Position numbers and translations under genes: made by a program
Shown here: in pieces, positions 46,102 through 55,120 of the stretch
Layout of the letters: each line of letters opens with the position of its first letter
Numbering within the stretch: the first letter of the stretch is position 1
The notes under the pieces: generated by a model
Database searches by the model: none
Seen by the model: only the letters and a program-made list of their open reading frames with translations
What the model was told of the DNA's origin: nothing
Assembly (NCBI GenBank): GCA_965279005.1
Contig: CBDIHK010000020.1
Span: 76,468-140,467, forward strand
Direction: 5' to 3'
Length of the DNA stretch: 64,000 nucleotides
Source of the DNA: Planctobacterium sp965279005
GTDB taxonomy: Bacteria; Pseudomonadota; Gammaproteobacteria; Enterobacterales; Alteromonadaceae

Positions 46102-46815
46102 ATGAATTTAACTGGACAGGTTGCCATCGTTACCGGTGGGGCAAGCGGTATTGGCCTAGCAATCACTCAAGCGTTGCTAGGCGTTGGGGTGAAGGTCATG
46201 ATCAGCTCTCGGCGTGAGTCGCTATTAGCAGGTACAGTGGCTGAATTGGATCCCGATGGGGAAGGGAACCTTGCCTACTTGTCTGGTGACGTGCGCAATA
46301 AAGGGGATATGCAGGCCTTAGTCGCTGCAACTGTCGCGCGATATGGTCGAGTGGATATACTAATCAATAATTCGGGATTGGGCGTTACCGACAAGGTCAT
46401 CGATTGTCCTGAACAAAACTGGGATCTGGTATTGGATACTTGCACTAAAGGTACCTTTTTATTGAGCCAGGCAGTATTGCCGCATATGCAGGCGCAAAAG
46501 TCAGGTTATATTATTAATATTGCCTCCCAGGCCGCTAAAAATGGTTACGCAGAAGCAGCACCTTATTGTGCCGCAAAGTTTGGGGTACTGGGGTTTGGTT
46601 TAGCTTTGCAGGAAGAAGTGCGCGAGTTTGGTATCAAAGTGCACAGCCTGTGCCCTGGCTTGGTGCAGGTGCCCGCCGTTACCGACCCCGCTGCACAAAA
46701 ATCGGGATGGTTACAACCTGAAGATCTCGCCGCTTCAGTGCTATTCTTATTACAGCAACCTAAACGCGTCCACTTCGACAATATTGGCTTATGGGGTGTG
46801 CCCCTGGTCTCCTAA
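46102..46815 (+). CDS. short-chain dehydrogenase/reductase
   Basis: 237 residues, classical SDR: NAD(P) motif TGGASGIG near residue 12, NNSG around residue 90, catalytic Ser in IINIASQ and YxxxK in PYCAAKFG. It resembles 3-oxoacyl-ACP reductase-type proteins but substrate cannot be assigned. It is followed by an aldo/keto reductase 17 bases later, and is divergent from the XRE regulator with two palindromic operators between them, so the two reductases probably form a regulated pair. Confidence 0.88.
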   Translation: MNLTGQVAIVTGGASGIGLAITQALLGVGVKVMISSRRESLLAGTVAELDPDGEGNLAYLSGDVRNKGDMQALVAATVARYGRVDILINNSGLGVTDKVIDCPEQNWDLVLDTCTKGTFLLSQAVLPHMQAQKSGYIINIASQAAKNGYAEAAPYCAAKFGVLGFGLALQEEVREFGIKVHSLCPGLVQVPAVTDPAAQKSGWLQPEDLAASVLFLLQQPKRVHFDNIGLWGVPLVS

Positions 46816-46832
46816 CTAAAAAGGCAAATAAC

Positions 46833-47801
46833 ATGACTTTACCTATTCAAAAATACTTTCCTAACGCCAGCCAAGTTGCCTTAGGTTGCATGGGGTTTGG
46901 TGGAGACTGGGACAAGCAACCTTTCCAAGATGGCCACGTCAAGCAGATGCATGAAGCGGTCGATGCAGCCTTGGATGCCGGTATTTGTTTTTTCGACCAC
47001 GCTGATATTTACACCTTGGGCAAAGCTGAACAGGTCTTTGGTGAGGTGCTAAAACAGCGGCCCGAACTGCGTCGTGAAATGCTAATCCAAAGTAAATGCG
47101 GGATCCGCTTTGACGATGAATTGGGACCCGGTCGCTACGACTTTTCCCACGAATGGATCATGGATTCGGTACACGGTATTTTGCAACGGTTGAACATTGA
47201 ATCATTGGATATCCTGATGCTGCACCGTCCAGATCCCCTAATGGAAGTGGATGAAGTAGCGCAAGCATTCAGCGAACTACAGTATACCGGCAAGGTGAAG
47301 CATTTTGGCGTATCCAACATGCATTGGCATCAAGTAGACTATTTGCAAAAAAGCCTGGATTTAAAGTTTGTTAGTAACCAGCTGGAAATGAGCCTTAAAA
47401 ACCTGGACTGGTTAAACGAAAGTGTCACCGCTGGCATGAGTAGTGGACAGCACCACCATTTTTCACCGGGCATTATGGAATTCAGCGCCTTGCACGGCAC
47501 CCAGATCCAGGCGTGGGGCTGCCTAGCGCAAGGATTGTACTCAGGGCGCGACCTAAGCGGCCAACCAGAAAATGTCATCACCACCGCAAATTTGGTGGAC
47601 AGGCTCGCTGGAGAATACCAAGTAAGTAGAGAAGCCATTGTACTGGCTTGGCTAATGCGCCATCCCGCCAATATCCAGCCAGTGATAGGCACCACCAGCC
47701 CTGCACGGATAAAGGCTTGTGCTGAAGCGACTACTGTTAATTTAAGCAGGGAGCATTGGTATAGCCTGTTCGTGGCCTCTCGCGGGGAGAGGTTACCTTA
47801 A
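46833..47801 (+). CDS. aldo/keto reductase (YdhF-like)
   Basis: 322 residues, TIM-barrel oxidoreductase. FFDHADIYTLGKAEQVFGEVL contains the catalytic Asp and Tyr, the Lys is in LIQSKCGIR, and the His in DILMLHRPDPLMEVDEVA. Length and motifs fit the E. coli YdhF branch. The ATG at 46833 with AAGGCA upstream is chosen over an upstream GTG that would overlap the SDR gene. Probably NADPH dependent; substrate unknown. A MITE-like element begins 38 bases after the stop. Confidence 0.88.
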   Translation: MTLPIQKYFPNASQVALGCMGFGGDWDKQPFQDGHVKQMHEAVDAALDAGICFFDHADIYTLGKAEQVFGEVLKQRPELRREMLIQSKCGIRFDDELGPGRYDFSHEWIMDSVHGILQRLNIESLDILMLHRPDPLMEVDEVAQAFSELQYTGKVKHFGVSNMHWHQVDYLQKSLDLKFVSNQLEMSLKNLDWLNESVTAGMSSGQHHHFSPGIMEFSALHGTQIQAWGCLAQGLYSGRDLSGQPENVITTANLVDRLAGEYQVSREAIVLAWLMRHPANIQPVIGTTSPARIKACAEATTVNLSREHWYSLFVASRGERLP

Positions 47802-47834
47802 GCAAGTTCTTCTTTTCATGACGCAGTTGGGAAA

Positions 47835-48104
47835 ATTATACCGATTCCATTAAGTATTTGCTCACCCAGTGGGAATTGAAAAGGGTTTAGACAAGGCAAA
47901 TGTTCAAAGGTCTAGTGGGTCTAAATCGAGAACATTTAACGCTGTATAAACCCTTTTCAAACCCATCGAAGACGCGCTTCAGGAACACAATTTCATCGTT
48001 GCACGAAGTTCGAAAGACCGCCAGTATTGCTTCATTCGTGCGCCTTGAACTTGAGTCCCTGAGGCAGCGCTGGGTGAGCAAATACTTAATGGAATCGGTA
48101 TTAC
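47835..48104 (+). mobile_element. MITE-like element, short copy (260 bp plus 5-bp flanks)
   Basis: The element is 47840-48099, with 30-base perfect terminal inverted repeats starting ACCGATTCCATTAAGTATTT and flanks ATTAT and ATTAC (one mismatch) as presumed target duplication. Its reverse complement aligns to the long copy at 37543-37943 almost throughout, apart from a missing internal block of about 140 bases. The same internal hairpin arms occur at 47876-47889 and 47947-47960. No transposase. Confidence 0.85.
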
Positions 48105-48390
48105 TGTAGATGGCTGCTAATGGAAACTAGCAGCCGAGCACTAACCTCATGAATTTATTGGCTTTATAAATTATCAACAGCAGGGGGCGGTGAAACCCAT
48201 ACTTTGTTTGAACCCGGTTTTCTGCATGTAAAGTCGTCAATTTCTATCTAGAATATGCTACTAACTACGCGTATTAGTTAGAGAGGGACAGTCCTCGGAG
48301 TCAGTCAAATTGTGTTAGGTAGCACAAATATACCTTGTGTTAAGGCATACCCCTCAACGTGAACGTTACCGCCCACTAAAAAGTGAGCGT
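48105..48390. other. intergenic region between the MITE-like element and the amidase gene
   Basis: No convincing gene. Several hairpins are visible: GGCTGCTA with TAGCAGCC near 48110-48134, CTAACTA with TAGTTAG at 48261-48281, and an 8-base stem with one mismatch at 48370-48389 just beyond the amidase stop that may help end its transcript. None has a proper T-tract. Confidence 0.4.
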
Positions 48391-49893
48391 TCAAACTACC
48401 GGCCGCTTATTAAACCAAGGTTCGGCCTGTTCCAGCTGGGCTGCCAGTTGGAATAGGGTGGCTTCGTCACCAAACCTGCCGACCCACTGGGTGCCCACCG
48501 GCATGCCAGCAGCACTCCACCATAGCGGTACCGACATTGCGGGTTGGCCGGTTAGGTTGAACAGCATGGTATTGGGGGTATAGGCCATGGGGCCTTGGGA
48601 CATTTCATTGAGGGCTGATTCAAGCAGTACTTTTAGCGGCAATTTTCGAAGCAGTGCTAATTGCAGTTTTTCAAGGCTGCTGAGTGAAAATTGGCCAATA
48701 TTAGGCGCGGTTTTGGCTGTTGTCGGGGTTAAAAATACGTCATATTGAGTGAAAAAATCGGCGATTTGATATCCAAATTGCTGCACCAAAACACGGTGAT
48801 GTTGGAATTCGGAAGCAGACACGTTATCGCTGATCACCTTTAGCATCCAGGTGGCCGGTTCAAAGTCTTTGGCTTTGGGGGGCTTGCGCCCACTTCGCCG
48901 GCTTATTTCTTCTATATCCGAAGCAACACCGGCTGAAACCAGCAATAGGTATGCCCTGGTTAGCGCAGATTTATCAAAGTTAGGGCAGTCCTGTACCACA
49001 TCATGGCCAAGCGATTTGGCGAGCTGTACCGAATGTTCTAATGCTTTAATGCACTCCTTATCGGTTTCGGTGCCAAATAAAGCCTGGGAAGTCCATGCAA
49101 TTTTCAGTTTCCTTACTGGCTTCTCAATTTCCGATAGGTAAGGTTTTGCTGGCGGCGCTATTTGGTAAGGTGCGCCGTTTTCTATGCCTTGGCTGCAATC
49201 CAGCATTGCGGCTGAGTCCCTCACGCTGCGGCTTAGTACGTGTTCCTGTGATAACCCGCCCCAGACTTCGCCTATTTTGGGGCCACATGGGGTGCGGCCC
49301 CGGCTTGGTTTTAGGCCAAACAAACCACAGTAAGACGCTGGGATACGGATTGAACCGCCGCCATCGCTGGCATGCGCCATTGGGACAATTCCTGCAGCGA
49401 CTGCGGCAGCGGAGCCGCCGCTGGAGCCTCCAGCAGATTGGGACAAATCCCATGGGTTGCGGGTCGGGCCAAACAATTCCGGCTCGGTAACGTTGTAGAT
49501 CCCGCATTCGGGCGTATTGGTGCGGCCTAAAATCACCAGGCCATTGTCCCGGTAACGGTTAACCATGGTGCTAGTAAAATCGGCGCGCCAGTTTGCCATG
49601 GATTTGTTGCCCCATGTACAAATCTCGCCTTCGTCTTCTGCGGTAAGGTCTTTTAGCAAAAATGGCACGCCGGCAAATATGCCACTGTGCTTGTTAGTCC
49701 TGGCGTCCTTTAAGGCCCGTTCTGGCATCGCATAGGTGACAGCGTTAATCGTTGGGTTGCGCGCATCCAGCCTTGCCTGGGCGGCTAAGCTAAGCTGCTC
49801 AGCACTGACTTCACCATCGGCAATGAGCTTGGCTAAACCTATACCATCAAATTGTTCATATTCTGGAAATGGATCATTGGGTACAGGTGTCAT
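48391..49893 (-). CDS. amidase signature family protein
   Basis: 500 residues of the amidase signature family with the Ser-cisSer-Lys triad: Lys in PFLLKDLTAE, and the Gly/Ser-rich block SAGGSSGGSAAAVAAGIVPMAHASDGGGSIRIPA holding both Ser. No signal peptide. Substrates range from acyl amides to 6-aminohexanoate-type linear amides; the sequence does not decide. It is a lone reverse-strand gene next to the hemerythrin gene. Confidence 0.9.
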   Translation of the reverse strand: MTPVPNDPFPEYEQFDGIGLAKLIADGEVSAEQLSLAAQARLDARNPTINAVTYAMPERALKDARTNKHSGIFAGVPFLLKDLTAEDEGEICTWGNKSMANWRADFTSTMVNRYRDNGLVILGRTNTPECGIYNVTEPELFGPTRNPWDLSQSAGGSSGGSAAAVAAGIVPMAHASDGGGSIRIPASYCGLFGLKPSRGRTPCGPKIGEVWGGLSQEHVLSRSVRDSAAMLDCSQGIENGAPYQIAPPAKPYLSEIEKPVRKLKIAWTSQALFGTETDKECIKALEHSVQLAKSLGHDVVQDCPNFDKSALTRAYLLLVSAGVASDIEEISRRSGRKPPKAKDFEPATWMLKVISDNVSASEFQHHRVLVQQFGYQIADFFTQYDVFLTPTTAKTAPNIGQFSLSSLEKLQLALLRKLPLKVLLESALNEMSQGPMAYTPNTMLFNLTGQPAMSVPLWWSAAGMPVGTQWVGRFGDEATLFQLAAQLEQAEPWFNKRPVV

Positions 49894-50218
49894 ATCGCTG
49901 CCTATTATTGGGAGAATGTGTTTATTATTGGCGTAAGGGCGCGCTGAAAGGCACCTATTTATACTAGGAGTGGAACCAGAAGTGTAGCAGATTTTTACCT
50001 TGTCAAATTTTAAACTGTAGGATAAGCCGTATTGTAATTACTTTTAGGGGCGTCGCCAGCAAAACTGCCAATTGAGGAAGGGCAAACCACCGCGTTTACC
50101 AACTACAGTATTATCTGGTTCTGTTGTAATTGACTAAACCACAGCGCTTACTAGTATTTGATTTACAGCACGATAGACCCAGGATCACATACCTCACTAT
50201 ATATTAAGAGGAACCTAA
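49894..50218. other. intergenic region between amidase and hemerythrin genes
   Basis: A 325-base divergent region expected to hold both promoters. AGAGGAA precedes the hemerythrin ATG. I see no open frame with a good start, no strong hairpin and no recognised operator. Confidence 0.4.
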
Positions 50219-50662
50219 ATGCATACCTATAAATGGCAGGACAAATACAGTATTGGTGTTGAAGGCATCGATTTGGAGCACAAAAACCTGCTTGCTTCGG
50301 TCAATAAGCTGCTTTGCGCGCAAAACATGGATAAAGCTATCATCTTAAAATTAGCTGACGAAGTGGTGTTATACGCTGAGTTTCATTTCCTAAGCGAAGA
50401 AAATGTTATGTACCTATTAAAATATCCTGACATATCAGACCACACTGAAGAGCACCGCAACTTGATCAAGCAGCTTAAGAATAAACGCAAACATCTGGAC
50501 GAATCACTCGACTGCCTACAGGAGTTTGTCAACTTCCTAATCCGCTGGTTTGTTGACCATATCCAAACCACCGACAGGCAATTAGGTGAGTACATCAAAG
50601 CCTACAAAGCGGACAAAGACACACCTGAATATTTGATAAAATCAATGGAGCTTGAGGTGTAG
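50219..50662 (+). CDS. bacteriohemerythrin
   Basis: 147 residues, single four-helix hemerythrin domain with the diiron ligand set: His21 in DLEHKNLL, His and Glu in EFHFLSEE, His in DHTEEHRNL, and HIQTTDRQL near the end (His and Asp). Binds oxygen at a non-heme diiron centre; in bacteria it serves in oxygen sensing, storage or delivery. Single-gene transcript with its own terminator. Confidence 0.92.
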   Translation: MHTYKWQDKYSIGVEGIDLEHKNLLASVNKLLCAQNMDKAIILKLADEVVLYAEFHFLSEENVMYLLKYPDISDHTEEHRNLIKQLKNKRKHLDESLDCLQEFVNFLIRWFVDHIQTTDRQLGEYIKAYKADKDTPEYLIKSMELEV

Positions 50663-50716
50663 CCTTCCATGTCTAAATAGACTTTTGGACCGTTTTAAAT
50701 AAGTTTTTCGCTTTGC

Positions 50717-50746
50717 AAAGGGGCTTTGTGATTAGCTCCTTTTTTG
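50717..50746 (+). terminator. rho-independent terminator of the hemerythrin gene
   Basis: AAAGGGGCT pairs with AGCTCCTTT (one G-U pair) around an eight-base loop and is followed by more T. Confidence 0.75.
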
Positions 50747-50766
50747 TTTTAAAAATTATCTGTTGC

Positions 50767-52122
50767 TTAGGCGCCATTCAAGGCGCCTAGTCGTTTTAGT
50801 AGCGCGCCAGGGTTTTCAAGTTTCGACTCTGTTAGCTGTTGCAACAGCTCAATAGTTTCCTGCGGTACAAATTGTGAAGCTGCTTGCCACAAAGTAGCCG
50901 CATTGCTCGACCCGCCTTTTTCAACCAATACCCGAAAAGTTTGCCATACATCATGCAGGCTATGTTCACCGCCAGATTTGGTTTTTGCTGCATCATCAAT
51001 GGATTTGTGGATAAAATAACCACAGCTGTAATACAGCCTAAATTGGCGCTTGGCTGCCGCGTCAAGTAATGCCATTTGGCTTAGGCCTTCAATGCATTGG
51101 CTTTGCATTTTTTCTATTTTGTTTGCAACATAGCTTCGTTGCTTGGCAAATAGCGCCGTAACCGCTTGGGCAGCGAGGTATTCCGCGTGCCCTTCATGCA
51201 GCCAGCTTTGGTTTTGCTCGCCATACAGGGGCTCGCCCTCGCTGCCCCGTTGGAAAAAGTGCGCCACTTCATGGGCAAAAAACCACAAAGTCCGGTTTAC
51301 AAACTCACTATCGTTTTGTTTTTGGCCAAGCGTATCCATATCCCAGTGCATAAAGATCTGTTTAGCGAAAGTGCCTCCTTGGGAGTCGCCGCCGGGTTTG
51401 TTGGAATAAGACGCATACAACATGGGCTTACTGCCCGGGATTTCACCTAAATGCTGGCTAAAATAGGCCATTAATTTGGGAATGTTCTGGTCGAGCCCGG
51501 TTTTAAGGCTAGCGGGTAGGGCTTGGTCGAATACGCCTACAAAGGTGTTTGTTTTCACAGGCTGTTGCTTACCGATATAAACTTTGCTGCCGCTGTTGTA
51601 ACCAATCCAGCTTGCAGATCCTTGATACAGTTCGCCATCTACAATCACAAATTCACCTTTTGGTGCGTTGACCTTTATTGGCCAACCATTGGTGTTTTCG
51701 CCACATTCGTTCACGCAGGCAAAAAAGCGGCCACTGTGGATGAGCATTCCACCGTCTGAGAATGGCGAAAAAGGCGCGTAGTCTTTACCCAAATGCACAT
51801 AGGTGGGGGTTAGGCTTACAGTTACCTCGGTAAAACCAGCGCCATCTTTTCGCTGTATAAACTCCTGGCCATCCAGGTAAACAACTTCAAACCCATCGTC
51901 CTTCGGTTGCCAGCGCCTTACCCTGTGGTCACTAGGGTTGCGGATAAAGGCGATGCGTATTGCAGGTACTTGGGTGCTGTAGGTTAGCGACCAGCTATTG
52001 TCTTTTGATTTGCTAATAACCGCACTAACCTGTGCCCGGCTACCATGGTTTTCTGCATTAGCTTCGCCCAACAAGGCAGCGCTTAGGCAAGCTATTAGGA
52101 GGGGGCTTATAAAGGTTTTCAC
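50767..52122 (-). CDS. secreted gluzincin-type metallopeptidase
   Basis: 451 residues with a signal peptide (MKTFISPLLIACLSAALLGEANA). The zinc site is FFAHEVAHFFQ (HExxH), with the third ligand Glu in WLHEGHAEYLAAQ about 25 residues later, the gluzincin (M1-like) arrangement. No GAMEN motif is visible, so it is not a normal aminopeptidase N. Start is GTG at 52122 with AGGGAC upstream. Four Cys in the mature protein suggest disulfides. Lies downstream of the purine operon but is separated from it by a long inverted repeat. Substrate unknown. Confidence 0.78.
   Translation of the reverse strand: MKTFISPLLIACLSAALLGEANAENHGSRAQVSAVISKSKDNSWSLTYSTQVPAIRIAFIRNPSDHRVRRWQPKDDGFEVVYLDGQEFIQRKDGAGFTEVTVSLTPTYVHLGKDYAPFSPFSDGGMLIHSGRFFACVNECGENTNGWPIKVNAPKGEFVIVDGELYQGSASWIGYNSGSKVYIGKQQPVKTNTFVGVFDQALPASLKTGLDQNIPKLMAYFSQHLGEIPGSKPMLYASYSNKPGGDSQGGTFAKQIFMHWDMDTLGQKQNDSEFVNRTLWFFAHEVAHFFQRGSEGEPLYGEQNQSWLHEGHAEYLAAQAVTALFAKQRSYVANKIEKMQSQCIEGLSQMALLDAAAKRQFRLYYSCGYFIHKSIDDAAKTKSGGEHSLHDVWQTFRVLVEKGGSSNAATLWQAASQFVPQETIELLQQLTESKLENPGALLKRLGALNGA
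50768..50789 (-). other. hairpin over the peptidase stop codon
   Basis: TAGGCGCC and GGCGCCTA pair perfectly around six bases and include most of the peptidase stop codon. There is an AT-rich but not pure T stretch downstream on the minus strand, so it may act as a weak terminator. Confidence 0.4.
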
Positions 52123-52147
52123 TGTTGTCCCTTAACTCTACATTATA

Positions 52148-52228
52148 TCAAGGGGTCAGAGACCTTGAAAATAAGTCTGTCATTCAACCAGTTATGTTTA
52201 TAAAATTTCAAGGTCTCTGACCCCTTGA
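52148..52228. repeat. perfect 23-bp inverted repeat (REP-like pair)
   Basis: Two arms of 23 bases, 52148-52170 and 52206-52228, are perfect reverse complements, built on GGGGTCAGAGACC, separated by 35 AT-rich bases. GGGGTCAG-type inverted pairs are common as REP sequences linked to REP-associated tyrosine transposases; none is in the window. It starts four bases after the puuD stop and would end the purine operon transcript. Confidence 0.8.
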
Positions 52229-52231
52229 TGG

Positions 52232-53443
52232 CTAGCCCCCATCCTTATACTGGGCATACCAATTGGCAACTACTTGCCTCTCATCCTCTGTCATTTGTGT
52301 CTTATTTAAAAACGGCATGTCTTTGGTTACCGAGGTACGCAGGTAGACCTTAGCTGCCCAGCGTTCAACATCTTTCCATTCGTCCAATACCACGCCCAAT
52401 GGGGCAACCTTAAATATGTCGTCAGTTGGCGTGGCTGAGTGGCAAGTGGCACAGTGTGTTTGCATTAGCTGCATGACTTGTTCTTGGGAAACCGGAGCTA
52501 CCGCCTGGGTATCATTTGAAGCCGCGCCTAGGTTGCTAGCTGGAGTGTGTGGCCATGATACCCACATGGTTATGGCAATCATGCCCGCAATACCAGATGC
52601 CAATACAGACGGCCTTAACACGCCTGTGTGTTTAAGATTGAAAAAGTGGCGGATCCAAGCAGAAACAGCAGCAATTGCGACCAGTACCAGCCAGTTGTGC
52701 TCATGCTGGTAGGTCATGGGGTAGTGGTTGCTGATCATGATGAAAATGATGGGCAGGGTCAGGTAGTTGTTGTGTACCGAGCGCAGCTTGGCACCAGCAC
52801 CCCAGCTGGGGTCGATGTCTTGTTTGTCCGTGACTGCCTGCACCATTTTGCGTTGCGACGGAATAATGTTGAAAAATACATTACCTGCCATAATAGTGCC
52901 GATGAGGGCGCCTACATGGATGTAAGCACCCCGGCCGCCATATAGGTTTGCTGCGAGCCAGGAAGCCAGTGACAAAAATACAATCAAGAATGTGGCGAAT
53001 ACTTTAGGTGACTTTCCCAGTGGGGAGCGACAGGCGATTTCATAGATCAGCAAGCCACCAAAGATATATGCCAACCCCAGGCCAATTGCCTGGTTGGGGG
53101 TGAGTTCGTTGACACTGGGGTCAATCAAGTAGGACTCGGCACCGGCGTAATAGATCCAGCACAATAACAGCATGCCGCTAATCCAGGTGGCATAGGCCTC
53201 CCATTTGAACCAGTGCAAGGTCTTGGGGATTTCTTCTGGACCGTAGCTATATTTGGCTACTTCGTAAAAACCGCCGCCGTGGACAGCCCATAAATCACCC
53301 TTAATGCCTTTATCCGCTTTCCATTGGGGTGGTTTGCGTAGGTTATTATCGAGCCAAACAAAATAAAACGATGCGCCAATCCAGGCGATACCTGCGATGA
53401 CATGGAACCAACGGAGAAACAATGAAATCCAATCTTCCATCAT
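52232..53443 (-). CDS. puuD: membrane urate oxidase PuuD with cytochrome c domain
   Basis: 403 residues. About eight membrane helices carry conserved His (FLRWFHVIAGIAWIGASFYFVWLDNNL), followed by a C-terminal cytochrome c domain with CATCH haem motif (about residue 335) and a possible Met ligand in KDMPFLNKTQM. PuuD oxidises urate to 5-hydroxyisourate and passes electrons to the respiratory chain, avoiding the hydrogen peroxide made by soluble uricase. GGAG lies eight bases before the ATG. Last gene of the reverse-strand purine operon. Confidence 0.93.
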   Translation of the reverse strand: MMEDWISLFLRWFHVIAGIAWIGASFYFVWLDNNLRKPPQWKADKGIKGDLWAVHGGGFYEVAKYSYGPEEIPKTLHWFKWEAYATWISGMLLLCWIYYAGAESYLIDPSVNELTPNQAIGLGLAYIFGGLLIYEIACRSPLGKSPKVFATFLIVFLSLASWLAANLYGGRGAYIHVGALIGTIMAGNVFFNIIPSQRKMVQAVTDKQDIDPSWGAGAKLRSVHNNYLTLPIIFIMISNHYPMTYQHEHNWLVLVAIAAVSAWIRHFFNLKHTGVLRPSVLASGIAGMIAITMWVSWPHTPASNLGAASNDTQAVAPVSQEQVMQLMQTHCATCHSATPTDDIFKVAPLGVVLDEWKDVERWAAKVYLRTSVTKDMPFLNKTQMTEDERQVVANWYAQYKDGG

Positions 53444-53455
53444 AGTGCGTTCTCC

Positions 53456-54754
53456 TTATGCGACTTGCCGCTGGTACACGGGCTTGCCTGCAACCCAGGT
53501 AGCGGTGACGGTTTCCGATTCTGACAATAGGCTCAATGCAAAGATAACGTCATCTGGTTGCTGCGGGTCATCGATGCGCAATTGCGACAGCTCGCTGAAG
53601 TGGGGGTCAAGTACGGTAAAATCGGCGAAACTGCCAGGGTTTAAATTGCCCACTTCAGCTTCAATGCCCAATGCGACTGCGGCACCCTGGGTCATCAAGT
53701 ACAGACCCATAAAAGGGTCTAGGTTGATGTTCTGCAATTGGCATACTTTGTAGGCTTCACCGAGTGTCCTAAGCATGCTGAAGCTATCGCCACCTGCCAC
53801 ATCGGTGGCTAGGGTGGTCCTGATACCAAGTTCCTGTGCCTTGCCAAACTGGTATAAACCACTGCCTAAAAACAGGTTGGAGCGAGGGCAAAAAGCCACG
53901 ATGGCACTGGTGTCGGCCATGGTTTGCCAGGAGTCATCATCCAAATAGATACAGTGGCCAAAAATTGCACGTTCATTGACTAGGCCATAGTGGTTATACA
54001 CATCCAGGTAGTTCTTGTGGTCTGGGAACAGCTCCGCGACCCATTTTACCTCATCAGTGTTTTCGCTCAGGTGTGATTGCATATAGACACCTGGGTACTG
54101 CTGCATCAGGTCTCCTAGCAGTTTTAGCTGCTCGGGCGTACTAGTGGGGGCAAACCTTGGGGTAATCGCATATTTGGCCCGGCCCCTCCCATGCCATTTT
54201 TCAATCAATTCCGCAGACTCTTCATAGGCCTGCTGGGCAGTGTCGCTAAGCCATTCTGGGCAGTTCCTGTCCATACAGACCTTGCCGGTGATCATTTGCA
54301 TATTTGCCTGTTCTGCCAGTGAAAACAGGGCATCACTAGAAGATTTGTGCACAGTGGCATAGGCCGCTGCGGTAGTGGTGCCATGTCGCCACAGCTGCTT
54401 CAGGAAAAAGTCTGCAATCTTTTCCGAATAGGTATGGTCTTCGAATTTGCGTTCGGTGGGGAAGGTGTATTTGTTCAGCCAATCCAGCAGCTGTTCGCCA
54501 AAGCGCGCAATCATTTCCGTTTGCGGGAAGTGCAGGTGGGTATCGATAAAACCTGGCACAATCAGTTGTGCTCCATAATCCTTTATTACCGCATCTGGGT
54601 AGGATTTGCCCAGTTCAGCTGCATTGCCAATGGCGACGATTTTGTCATCTTTAACCGCAAGCGCCCCGTCGCCAATAAATTGATGGTTAGCTTCTGGAAC
54701 ATCTGTTTTATTAGGAAAGTGCAGGATATTGCCTTTTATTAAATGCATGCTCAT
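53456..54754 (-). CDS. guaD: guanine deaminase
   Basis: 432 residues, amidohydrolase superfamily. Metal site PGFIDTHLHFPQ, family motif RHGTTTAAAYATVH, metal ligands in MQSHLSENTDE and FGHCIYLDD, and the C-terminal DVAGGDSFSMLRTL. Converts guanine to xanthine, feeding the xanthine dehydrogenase encoded upstream in the same operon. Separated from puuD by 12 bases. Confidence 0.95.
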   Translation of the reverse strand: MSMHLIKGNILHFPNKTDVPEANHQFIGDGALAVKDDKIVAIGNAAELGKSYPDAVIKDYGAQLIVPGFIDTHLHFPQTEMIARFGEQLLDWLNKYTFPTERKFEDHTYSEKIADFFLKQLWRHGTTTAAAYATVHKSSSDALFSLAEQANMQMITGKVCMDRNCPEWLSDTAQQAYEESAELIEKWHGRGRAKYAITPRFAPTSTPEQLKLLGDLMQQYPGVYMQSHLSENTDEVKWVAELFPDHKNYLDVYNHYGLVNERAIFGHCIYLDDDSWQTMADTSAIVAFCPRSNLFLGSGLYQFGKAQELGIRTTLATDVAGGDSFSMLRTLGEAYKVCQLQNINLDPFMGLYLMTQGAAVALGIEAEVGNLNPGSFADFTVLDPHFSELSQLRIDDPQQPDDVIFALSLLSESETVTATWVAGKPVYQRQVA

Positions 54755-54781
54755 TAGTGGCTTAATTCCTTGATTTAATCA

Positions 54782-55105
54782 TTAACTGCCGCGGTAACTA
54801 CTAAAGCCAAATGGCGACAGTAGCAAAGGGATGTGGTAGTGGCCGCCATCGGCTTGCAGTTCAAAATGTACGTCGACAAAAGGGTAAAAAGCGCTGCCGT
54901 GCTGTTGTTGCAGGTACTCGCCACTATGGAACCTTACCTGGTAAGTGCCAGCGGGGAAAGCGTCAACCGGCCATTGTGAAACCCGGCCATCGTCATTGGT
55001 GGTGGCCGATACACAAGTGCCATCGGGTAGGGTAAGGGTGATTGCCAGCCCCGCTGCCGGTTTACCCAAGGTGGTGTCCAATACGTGGCTCGATAGTGAA
55101 GGCAT
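54782..55105 (-). CDS. uraH: 5-hydroxyisourate hydrolase
   Basis: 107 residues, transthyretin-like fold. LSSHVLDTTLGKPAAGL at the start gives the catalytic His, HIPLLLSPFGFSSYRGS at the end gives the second His and the diagnostic YRGS tail. Hydrolyses 5-hydroxyisourate, the PuuD product, to OHCU. Fifteen bases after uraD and 26 before guaD. Confidence 0.96.
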   Translation of the reverse strand: MPSLSSHVLDTTLGKPAAGLAITLTLPDGTCVSATTNDDGRVSQWPVDAFPAGTYQVRFHSGEYLQQQHGSAFYPFVDVHFELQADGGHYHIPLLLSPFGFSSYRGS

Positions 55106-55120
55106 AGTCTTTGTTTTTCC

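Noticed and set aside
50079..50088. AGGGCAAACC resembling a piece of the c-di-GMP-I riboswitch
   Set aside because: The remaining conserved parts (the GACGCAAAGC block and receptor loop) are absent downstream.
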